From CG2-30-51-40 sp041753575 (GTDB lineage: Bacteria; Desulfobacterota; DSM-4660; Desulfatiglandales; Desulfatiglandaceae): 17,370 bases of DNA. Under the pieces are notes generated by a model. The model was not told the origin of the DNA, did not search any database, and saw only the letters and a program-made list of their open reading frames with translations. Location of the stretch: the NCBI GenBank assembly GCA_041753575.1, contig JBGSUA010000228.1, forward strand, positions 1 through 17,370. Direction: 5' to 3'. Within the stretch, counting starts at the first letter, position 1. Each line of letters starts with the position of its first letter. Of the stretch, positions 1 to 5,822 are shown in pieces. The position numbers and the translations under genes were made by a program.

Positions 1-1
1 A

Positions 2-151
2 CTCAGGCCCGGTATCAAGTGTCTCTTTACCTCAGGCTACACGCCCAATGTCATAGCCCGTCACGGGGTCTTGAAGGAAGGGGTTAACTTCATTCAGAAA
101 CCTCTCCTGGTAAAGGATCTGGCCAGGAAAATCAGAAGTATCCTGGACTAG
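2..151 (+). CDS. C-terminal end of a receiver (REC) domain protein, partial
   Basis: The window opens inside a gene whose last 49 codons end at TAG 149-151. The peptide contains FTSGYTPNVIARHG, then GVNFIQKPL and a closing helix DLARKIRSIL. This is the last part of a CheY-like phosphoreceiver domain: the S/T-G-Y strand, and the conserved K-P pair that precedes the final helix. The SGYTxxVIARHG and GVNFIQKP wording is typical of receivers at the C-terminus of PAS-containing hybrid histidine kinases, where the receiver takes phosphate from the attached kinase. A stand-alone response regulator would look the same from here. Because the domain ends right at the stop codon, no output domain follows. 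The phosphorylated Asp lies upstream of the window. I am confident of the domain and unsure of the full protein. Confidence 0.8.
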   Translation, partial: LRPGIKCLFTSGYTPNVIARHGVLKEGVNFIQKPLLVKDLARKIRSILD

Positions 152-386
152 GGGAAAACTGACAGCGAGCATTTGACCTTTGCCGTTCAGTTAGAACGCT
201 GCCTTGTCACCTTCAACGTCCGGGACTTTGTCAATCTCCACAATCAGTATTCGGGACAGAACCAGGAAACACTGGGGGATCATCGTTTTTCGACAGATGC
301 CTATTGGGGAGACGCTCCGGCGACTGCTGAAAAAGGTCGGGTTGGCGACTCGGGAGGATTTCAAGAATCAGATCGAGTTTTTGTAA
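152..386 (+). pseudogene. Truncated, frameshifted remnant of a DUF5615 (PIN-like) family gene
   Basis: Directly after the receiver stop codon, one frame reads SEHLTFAVQLERCLVTFNVRDFVNLH up to about base 269. A second frame, shifted by one base, then reads HWGIIVFRQMPIGETLRRLL through KNQIEFL to a TAA at 384-386. Joined, these give the middle and end of a DUF5615-type PIN-like protein: the LVTFNVRDF acidic strand, a GIIV.RQ strand and a final helix ending EFL. Removing one A from the A-run at about 270-272 restores one frame. The first 40-50 residues of the family, including the start and the first conserved acidic residue, are missing. Related full-length proteins are toxin-like partners of DUF433-type antitoxins; no antitoxin is visible here. 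It is best read as a decayed gene left by deletion. The single-base shift alone could be a sequencing error, but the missing N-terminus could not. Confidence 0.6.
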
Positions 387-863
387 AGAATCGGCTGTGG
401 AAACGTATGGATTTGGCGGCAGGATACCAACCCCCCTTACCCAGACCGCGTATTAACTTTCTTAGGACAACCTATCGGCAGATAAGACCCATAAAACTAA
501 CTTGGCAGGCCAAGCCGCCTACGCAGCTCTTTGACCTCAGAGAAGACAATTCTTCTTGCGATGCAAATGTGGTTTGTGCTAAAGAGAAGACCCTTGGTCT
601 CTTGATAAGTCAGGCAAGAGGATACGAGACGTGGTAACTACGTTTTGTGGGTTGATTTTGCACACCAAAAAAACAGTCATAAAAATGCCTAGACACAAAC
701 TCTAAATAATGTGACGGTATTTTTGAAGGTATTTCTTTTTATGTTACTAAGAATTACATATCAATCCGAATAGTTATTATTAAATATGAGGGCCACCCTA
801 CCGCCATTAAGGCACGGAGAGAGGGAACCGGTAAAACCTGTTGAGAGAAAATGAAGTTTGCGA
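387..863. other. Long stretch without a recognisable gene
   Basis: This 477-base stretch lies between the DUF5615 remnant and tRNA-Ser. One frame stays open to TAA 635-637, but its product is rich in unusual composition, has no convincing start or ribosome binding site and resembles nothing I know. About 640-790 is markedly AT-rich compared with the flanking DNA, and no clear -35/-10 pair stands out there. It probably holds the tRNA promoter and decayed coding sequence. Confidence 0.5.
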
Positions 864-958
864 GGAGAGATGTCCGAGTTGGCCGAAGGAGCGCGACTGG
901 AAATCGCGTGTGCTACCAAAAAGTGGCACCGAGGGTTCGAATCCCTCTCTCTCCGCCA
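864..958 (+). tRNA. serT: tRNA-Ser(GGA)
   Basis: This is a complete class II tRNA. The acceptor stem GGAGAGA (864-870) pairs with TCTCTCC (948-954), followed by discriminator G and an encoded CCA (956-958). The anticodon stem CGCGA (892-896) pairs with TCGCG (904-908) around loop CTGGAAA, so the anticodon is GGA at 899-901, reading UCC and UCU serine codons. The long variable arm GTGCTAC/GTGGCAC is diagnostic of serine. The T arm is GAGGG-TTCGAAT-CCCTC. It sits about 120 bases upstream of dnaX on the same strand. The gene symbol is generic. Confidence 0.96.
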
Positions 959-1075
959 CCTTTAGAGGATTAAGGCCGCAAATGCCTTTGCCGAGCATAA
1001 GGTCTGCCTCTTTTCAATTCCACTTTCGATGGAAGCTTACATCAGATCTACCCATGATTGATTCCCAGGTGCGCC

Positions 1076-2716
1076 ATGGCCTATGAAGTTATTGCCAGAA
1101 AATGGCGTCCGCAGGTATTCCAGGATGTGATCGGCCAGGAGCACGTCACACAAACTCTTATTAACGCAATAAAAAATGAAAGAATCGCACATGCTTACCT
1201 TTTCGGCGGGCCAAGGGGGGTTGGGAAAACCTCGGTCGCGCGGATCTTTGCCAAGGCCATCAACTGCCTCGAAGGAGAGCCCGGCACACCCTGCAACCAT
1301 TGCAGGTCGTGCCTTGAGATAACAGAGGGCAACTCAGTGGATGTCCAGGAGATTGACGGCGCAAGCAACAGAGGCATTGACGAGATAAGGGAACTCAGGG
1401 AAAACATAAAGTATCTCCCATCATCGGGTAAGTACCGCGTTTATATCATTGACGAGGTACACATGCTCACCCTCCCTGCCTTTAACGCGCTCTTAAAAAC
1501 CCTGGAAGAGCCTCCTGCCCATGTCAAGTTCCTCTTTGCCACAACCGAGTCAAACAAGGTTCCAATAACCATCCTCTCAAGATGTCAACGTTTTGATTTT
1601 AAGAGAATCCCTTTAGAGCAGCTTGCCGGGCAACTGAAGCATATCGCAGAGCAGGAAGGGGTAACCATAAGCGCTTCGGCCTTAAACCTCATCGCGAGAG
1701 CTTCTGAAGGAAGCATGAGAGATGGCCAGAGCCTCATGGATCAGGTCATCTCATTCACCGGGAAAATGGTTGATGAGGACCTGGTGCACAAAATACTGGG
1801 AATAATAGACAGAGAAACACTATGTGCCGCCACCCGGGCGGTTATTGAAGGAAACGTTTCAGGATGCATGGGTATTGTTGAAGAGCTATACAACCGCGGT
1901 TATGATCTCAAGGACTTCTACAGGCTACTGATGCATCAGTTTCGTATGCTGCTTTTCTGCCTGCTTGTCCCCGATTTCAAACCGGTGGATTTGACTGATG
2001 CGGAAGCCTCCGAACTTCGAAAACAGGCTGAAACTGCCGGGGAGACAAGACTGCAAACGTCCCTCGATTTCCTTATTCACAGAGAAGAAAATCTAAGGCA
2101 AAGTTCCTACCCTCGGCTCATCCTGGAGGTCACCCTTATAAAGCTTTGCAGAATTGAAGATTTTCTTTCTCTTAGCGATATCCTGAAACACCTTATCCGC
2201 ATGGAGAAAAGCATATCTGGTCCTTCCCCTATGCCCCAAGCAAAACAGATCATGGAAGACCCGCCGATTTCGGTTACTCCGCAGGCCACCTATGGTTTCC
2301 CTCAGACAGAGGAATCCAACGAACAGGATATGGAAAAAAAGTGGGATGATTTCACAAAGTTCCTTTCACGAAAAAATAAGCTCCTGTCCAGTCTGATAGG
2401 GGGGGCCGTATTCAAAGGCATCAAAGGCGAAACGGTTTCTTTGGAAATTGGAACTAACTCATTCTCAGCAGGCTACCTGGGATCATCCGATAAGACAGAA
2501 CAACTGTCTAATCTAACGAAGGACTTTTTCGGCAGGAAGCTCCGAGTAGATTTTTTGAAAGCCGCTCATAATCCTGTTTCCGAACCACCCAAATCAACCC
2601 CCACCGCCTATAAGGGCGATCTGGAATCATCTCCCTCGGTTCAGGGGGTCCTTTCCATATTTGAGGGAGAGATATTGAGAGAGCATAAAACCAATAAGGA
2701 GGACAAGAAACCATGA
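1076..2716 (+). CDS. dnaX: DNA polymerase III subunit tau/gamma (DnaX)
   Basis: DnaX is the AAA+ clamp-loader ATPase that opens the beta clamp and, as tau, tethers polymerase cores and helicase at the replication fork. I place the start at ATG 1076 (MAYEVIARKWRPQ), not at the in-frame ATG 1058. The zinc cysteines then fall at 64, 73, 76 and 79 and the Walker B DE at 126-127, the same numbers as E. coli DnaX; the upstream ATG has no ribosome binding site. Walker A is GPRGVGKT at 45-52, sensor 1 is FATTE, and the SRC arginine-finger motif follows. Domains I-III run to about residue 385. A linker is followed by a tau-type C-terminal domain beginning at W423. The protein has 546 residues, shorter than E. 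coli tau (643). A -1 frameshift signal lies at codons 421-422. The stop overlaps the ebfC start as ATGA, indicating translational coupling. Confidence 0.97.
   Translation: MAYEVIARKWRPQVFQDVIGQEHVTQTLINAIKNERIAHAYLFGGPRGVGKTSVARIFAKAINCLEGEPGTPCNHCRSCLEITEGNSVDVQEIDGASNRGIDEIRELRENIKYLPSSGKYRVYIIDEVHMLTLPAFNALLKTLEEPPAHVKFLFATTESNKVPITILSRCQRFDFKRIPLEQLAGQLKHIAEQEGVTISASALNLIARASEGSMRDGQSLMDQVISFTGKMVDEDLVHKILGIIDRETLCAATRAVIEGNVSGCMGIVEELYNRGYDLKDFYRLLMHQFRMLLFCLLVPDFKPVDLTDAEASELRKQAETAGETRLQTSLDFLIHREENLRQSSYPRLILEVTLIKLCRIEDFLSLSDILKHLIRMEKSISGPSPMPQAKQIMEDPPISVTPQATYGFPQTEESNEQDMEKKWDDFTKFLSRKNKLLSSLIGGAVFKGIKGETVSLEIGTNSFSAGYLGSSDKTEQLSNLTKDFFGRKLRVDFLKAAHNPVSEPPKSTPTAYKGDLESSPSVQGVLSIFEGEILREHKTNKEDKKP
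2335..2349 (+). promoter_or_regulatory. Programmed -1 frameshift site in dnaX
   Basis: The heptamer A-AAA-AAG occupies 2335-2341 in the correct zero frame (gaA AAA AAG), identical to the E. coli dnaX slippery site. Slipping back one base gives codons GTG and GGA and then stop TGA at 2347-2349. The product would be a 424-residue gamma-like protein with domains I-III and without the tau C-terminal domain; E. coli gamma has 431 residues. A weak Shine-Dalgarno-like AGGA (2325-2328) lies 6 bases upstream, where E. coli has a stimulator. I see no strong hairpin within 5-10 bases downstream. The seven-A run could also allow transcriptional slippage. Confidence 0.7.
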
Positions 2717-3042
2717 AGGGCATACCCAATATGGGACAACTTCTTAAACAGGCTCAGGCCTTTCAGAGCAAAATGGCAAGTGTCCAGGAGGAAATGGCGC
2801 AAAAGAAGGTCGAAGCCACAGCCGGAGGCAGCATGGTAACAGCCGTCGTCAACGGGAATCAGGAGCTTCTCTCCATCAGAATAGATCCAGTAGTGATAGA
2901 TCCTTCCGATCCTGACATGCTCCAGGACCTTGTCGTTGCGGCTGTCAACGATGCCATGTCAAAGGCCAAGGCCATGGTCAATGAGGAGATGGGGAAATTG
3001 ACCAAAGGCATAAATATCCCAGGGCTTCCGAATCTTTTTTAA
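2713..3042 (+). CDS. ebfC: YbaB/EbfC family nucleoid-associated protein
   Basis: This 109-residue protein has the family's usual length and layout. An N-terminal helix (MGQLLKQAQAFQSKM...EEMAQKKVEA) is followed by a small beta sheet with GGSMVTAVVNGNQELLSIRIDP. The conserved DPSDPDMLQDLVVAAVNDAMSKA helix comes next, and the tail ends GINIPGLPNLF. Members form dimers that bind DNA without strong sequence preference and coat the nucleoid; a link to recombinational repair with RecR is suggested by the conserved gene order. The start ATG overlaps the dnaX stop, and GGAGG at 2698-2702, inside the end of dnaX, is a good ribosome binding site. It lies between dnaX and recR, the classical arrangement. 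Confidence 0.95.
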   Translation: MKGIPNMGQLLKQAQAFQSKMASVQEEMAQKKVEATAGGSMVTAVVNGNQELLSIRIDPVVIDPSDPDMLQDLVVAAVNDAMSKAKAMVNEEMGKLTKGINIPGLPNLF

Positions 3043-3052
3043 TGGGCATGCC

Positions 3053-3685
3053 ATGCAGGGATATTACCCACCGGCACTGGAGAATCTCATAGGCCTTTTG
3101 ACCAGACTCCCCGGCATCGGCCAGAAATCCGCGACCAGGATAGCCCTCTTTCTCCTGCGGGATAAAACCTCCCTTGCCTCAGACACGGCCCAAGCCCTGT
3201 CGGATATAAGGGAGAAGATACGCTTCTGCTCTGTCTGCTTTAATTTCACCGAGACAGACCCCTGTCCAATCTGCAGCAGTTCAGCAAGGGCGGATGGGAC
3301 CATTTGCGTCGTGGAAGGTCCGGGGGATCAGTTGGCCGTTGAGGAGGCAGGGTTTTTCAGGGGAAGGTACCACATACTCCATGGGGTACTTAGTCCCCTC
3401 GACAACGTCGGGCCTGAGGAACTCAAGATTGGAGAGCTGATAAGCAGGATCGAGGCAGAAGAGGTCAGAGAGGTGATTCTGGCTACAAACCCTACCACCG
3501 AAGGTGAAGCGACAGCGTCATTTATAGCCAAGACCATGGCCTCAATGCATCCCGCGATCAGGGTGAGCAGGATAGCCTTGGGGATTCCAATGGGAGGGGA
3601 TATCAAGCACACAGACCGAATGACTATCGGCCACTCCTTCCGCAGCCGCGTGCAGATAGGACAAGCCGGAGGCAATAAAGGCTGA
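3053..3685 (+). CDS. recR: Recombination mediator protein RecR
   Basis: RecR works with RecO (and RecF) to load RecA on single-stranded gaps in the RecFOR pathway. The 210 residues show every expected part. A helix-hairpin-helix region is at about 12-30 (LLTRLPGIGQKSATR). A C4 zinc finger has Cys 59, 62, 71 and 74. A Toprim domain begins ICVVEGPGD at about 84, with the Walker-B-like C-terminal segment GIPMGGDIKHTDRMTIG near the end. The start ATG 3053 lies 10 bases after the ebfC stop with no good ribosome binding site of its own, so translation is probably coupled to ebfC. The stop codon is one base from the stop of the convergent phosphofructokinase gene, leaving no room for an intergenic terminator. 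Confidence 0.97.
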   Translation: MQGYYPPALENLIGLLTRLPGIGQKSATRIALFLLRDKTSLASDTAQALSDIREKIRFCSVCFNFTETDPCPICSSSARADGTICVVEGPGDQLAVEEAGFFRGRYHILHGVLSPLDNVGPEELKIGELISRIEAEEVREVILATNPTTEGEATASFIAKTMASMHPAIRVSRIALGIPMGGDIKHTDRMTIGHSFRSRVQIGQAGGNKG

Positions 3686-3686
3686 G

Positions 3687-4793
3687 TTATTCCATTATGT
3701 GATCAAGACTCCTGTAATCCTTCGTGCTGTAAAATTTCTCCACATCAACCAGTCTAAGCTTTTCCAGCGCCTTTTTCAGAGGGACTGACATCACCTGTCC
3801 GTGCTTAAAGCTGACCATGCGGCCGAAATCTTCATTCACAATCATATCGACGGCCCCAATTCCAAATTTGCGGCCCATACGTCTGTCGTGGGCAGTAGGA
3901 GGACCACCCCTCTGGAGGTGCCTCAGGGCTACGTATCGGACCTCCAGCTCTGTCTGCCTCTGGATCTCCTCAGCAAGAAACCCCCCTACGCCTCCAAGAT
4001 AGTAGTTTCCAAAGCCGTCTTTGCCCCTTTTCTCATGGATTTCCTCCATGCCTCTGGGTCTGGTCCCCTCGGCAACCAGCACTATGCTGTAACGCTTTCC
4101 AGCCTTCTTCCTGTTTTGCAGAAGCTCCGAGACACGTTCAATGAGAAATTCATGTTCGGGAATGAGGATTATGTCGGCGCCCGACGCCTCCCCTCCCTCC
4201 ATGGCGAGCCATCCGGCCCTTCTTCCCATGCACTCCACCACAAATATGCGGCTATGGGACCCGGCTGTAACCCTTATCCTGTCAACATCTTCCGTTATGG
4301 CATTCAAAGCTGAGTCAAATCCAAGGGTGTAATCTGTTTCCGATAGATCCCGGTCTATGGTCTTGGGGATACCTATCACCTTGACGCCCTTTCTGTAGAG
4401 GCGGTAAGCCACTCCAAGGCTGTCAAATCCGCCGAGTACTACAAGGGCCTCAAGTCCCAGCTTCTTGCAGTTTTCTATAAGAATGTCGGAGACATCGTTT
4501 CGCGGGTCAAATGGGTTGACACGAGTGGTTCCCAGGCGGGTTCCGCCATAACGATCCCATGTCCTGACCGAATCAGCGTCCAAAGGCATGATCCATGTCT
4601 TTACGCTTTCCTTCTTATCGGGCTTGACCTCTATGAGGCCCTTATAACCATCAACGATACCTACCACCTCAAACATGACCCCACGCAGGGGAACCAGGTC
4701 TTTATCCAAGGCAGAGTTTACAAACCAATGAACCGCGCTGTTGATACCGGCACAATCCCCGCCCGCGCTAAGAATACCAACCTTAATTTTCAT
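3687..4793 (-). CDS. pfp: 6-phosphofructokinase, probably pyrophosphate-dependent
   Basis: This group A phosphofructokinase phosphorylates fructose 6-phosphate at C1 in glycolysis. Visible motifs include GGDCAGIN at 11-18, GGTRLGTTR at 83-91, GGFDS at 121-125, PKTIDRDL at 143-150, VECMGRRAGW at 186-195 and LRHLQRGGPPTAHDRR at 290-305. Two positions decide the phosphoryl donor in this family (E. coli 104 and 124, Gly/Gly in ATP enzymes). Here they are Asp124 and Lys144, the combination found in PPi-dependent, reversible enzymes. The catalytic base Asp147 is present. Two changes are odd: Phe123 replaces the normally acidic residue of GGD, and Arg148 replaces Asn in TIDND. The start has a ribosome binding site (GGGAGGGG) upstream. 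Transcription probably starts from the promoter at 4891-4919. The family is certain; the donor assignment is inference. Confidence 0.9.
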   Translation of the reverse strand: MKIKVGILSAGGDCAGINSAVHWFVNSALDKDLVPLRGVMFEVVGIVDGYKGLIEVKPDKKESVKTWIMPLDADSVRTWDRYGGTRLGTTRVNPFDPRNDVSDILIENCKKLGLEALVVLGGFDSLGVAYRLYRKGVKVIGIPKTIDRDLSETDYTLGFDSALNAITEDVDRIRVTAGSHSRIFVVECMGRRAGWLAMEGGEASGADIILIPEHEFLIERVSELLQNRKKAGKRYSIVLVAEGTRPRGMEEIHEKRGKDGFGNYYLGGVGGFLAEEIQRQTELEVRYVALRHLQRGGPPTAHDRRMGRKFGIGAVDMIVNEDFGRMVSFKHGQVMSVPLKKALEKLRLVDVEKFYSTKDYRSLDHIME

Positions 4794-4850
4794 GGAGCCC
4801 CTCCCGGACTTGAAACCGACACGAGTTAAGGCGGCAGGGCATTTGGCTTT

Positions 4851-4967
4851 GATATCCCTTCCGCACGATATCCTGAATCTCTACGCTAAAACTATAGAGA
4901 ACCATTCACTAACTGTCAAGAAAACAGAGACTAGCGCAAATATCTCTTGCATCTTTTAAGGGATATC
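4851..4967. repeat. 10-bp inverted repeat flanking the pfp promoter, possible operator pair
   Basis: GATATCCCTT at 4851-4860 and its exact reverse complement AAGGGATATC at 4958-4967 flank the promoter, with about 107 bases between centres. A third partial copy, GATATCCT, sits at 4867-4874. The outer copies lie on either side of the -35/-10, one in the transcribed leader and one upstream, as in repressor-looping arrangements. No regulator is identified, and the function is inference. Confidence 0.4.
4891..4919 (-). promoter_or_regulatory. Near-consensus sigma70 promoter for the phosphofructokinase gene
   Basis: On the minus strand, TTGACA (4919-4914) is a perfect -35. It is followed by a 17-base spacer and TATAGT (4896-4891), which matches the -10 consensus at 5 of 6 positions. 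The predicted start of transcription is near 4884, giving a leader of roughly 90 bases before ATG 4793. The orientation and position fit the downstream gene. Confidence 0.75.
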
Positions 4968-4998
4968 TGTTAAGGGAAGCGCAGAAAAAAGGGGCAGC

Positions 4999-5778
4999 AT
5001 GAACACAATTACAGCCGCATTTCTCGGGGCTATACAGGGCCTGACCGAATTTCTTCCGGTCAGCAGCTCCGGGCACCTGGTACTCTTCCAAAATCTCCTT
5101 GGATACAAGGAGCCGGAACTCCTTTTGGATACCACCCTTCACCTGGGCACCCTCACGGCCGTTTGCATTTATTTTTACAGTGAATTAAAAGAGATAGCCT
5201 CTGATTCCATCAAACTTGACACTAAGAGCCCGCACGTGAATCTGCTCATCTGGATACTCGTGGCATCAATTCCTACAGGGCTTATCGGTATAATTTTTAA
5301 AGATACCCTGGAGTCTCTTTTTCACGACTCATTCAAGGTAGGAATCATGCTCATCATAACCGGGTTTATACTGCTGACAACTCGGCTTGTTCGCCATGAG
5401 ACGAGCAGCAGCTTAAAGATCGGGCTCTTGCCTGCCTTGGCAATTGGCATTGCCCAGGGGATTGCCATCATGCCCGGCATATCTCGCTCCGGCGCCACCA
5501 TTGCCTGCGGGCTCATCATCGGGCTTGATAGGGAGCTGGCCGGGAAGTTTTCCTTTCTTTTGTCAATTCCGGCCATACTGGGGGCGGTAGTTCTTCAGTT
5601 GAAGGGAGAAGAGATTACAAGGGTTGGCATTGCCTCTCTGGGAGCAGGCTTTCTGGCCGCGGCAGTCGTGGGTCTTCTGTCATTAAAACTGCTAATGGGC
5701 ATTGTAAAGAAAGGCCGGCTCCACTACTTTGCCCCGTATTGCTGGCTCGCCGGGATAGTGGCAATCGCCACTTCATGA
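4999..5778 (+). CDS. uppP: Undecaprenyl-diphosphatase UppP (BacA)
   Basis: UppP is an integral membrane phosphatase that converts undecaprenyl diphosphate to the monophosphate, recycling the lipid carrier for peptidoglycan and O-antigen synthesis and giving bacitracin tolerance. The signature QGLTEFLPVSSSGHL at 13-27 holds the catalytic-region Glu17, the serines and His26. The second signature PGISRSG at 159-165 carries the essential Arg163. Several hydrophobic segments span the rest (about 85-100, 113-130, 145-158, 186-200, 210-235 and 245-258). At 259 residues it is slightly shorter than E. coli UppP (273). A ribosome binding site AAAAGGGG precedes the ATG. It is divergent from the phosphofructokinase gene, and I see no strong promoter of its own. 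Its 3' end faces lptD. Confidence 0.96.
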   Translation: MNTITAAFLGAIQGLTEFLPVSSSGHLVLFQNLLGYKEPELLLDTTLHLGTLTAVCIYFYSELKEIASDSIKLDTKSPHVNLLIWILVASIPTGLIGIIFKDTLESLFHDSFKVGIMLIITGFILLTTRLVRHETSSSLKIGLLPALAIGIAQGIAIMPGISRSGATIACGLIIGLDRELAGKFSFLLSIPAILGAVVLQLKGEEITRVGIASLGAGFLAAAVVGLLSLKLLMGIVKKGRLHYFAPYCWLAGIVAIATS

Positions 5779-5822
5779 TTAAACATCCGGATAAGGGATT
5801 GACGGTTGATTTGCATAAGCGA

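Noticed and set aside
173..637. An open frame of 154 codons covering the DUF5615 remnant and beyond
   Set aside because: Only the first part matches a family; the rest is read-through after a frameshift, with a TTG start and no ribosome binding site.
815..826. CGGAGAGAGGGA resembles the reverse complement of the tRNA-Ser 3' end, suggesting an att-like remnant
   Set aside because: It differs by a dinucleotide, is a low-complexity purine run and has no integrase or element beside it.
959..1075. Possible signal recognition particle RNA between tRNA-Ser and dnaX, a place where ffs is sometimes found
   Set aside because: The conserved GGUCAGGUCCGGAAGGAAGCA-like core is absent on both strands.
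3801..4313. Long open frame opposite the phosphofructokinase gene
   Set aside because: It is the antisense shadow of a clearly conserved enzyme, with no ribosome binding site and no recognisable product.
5779..5822. Terminator between convergent uppP and lptD
   Set aside because: No stable hairpin followed by a T-run on either strand.
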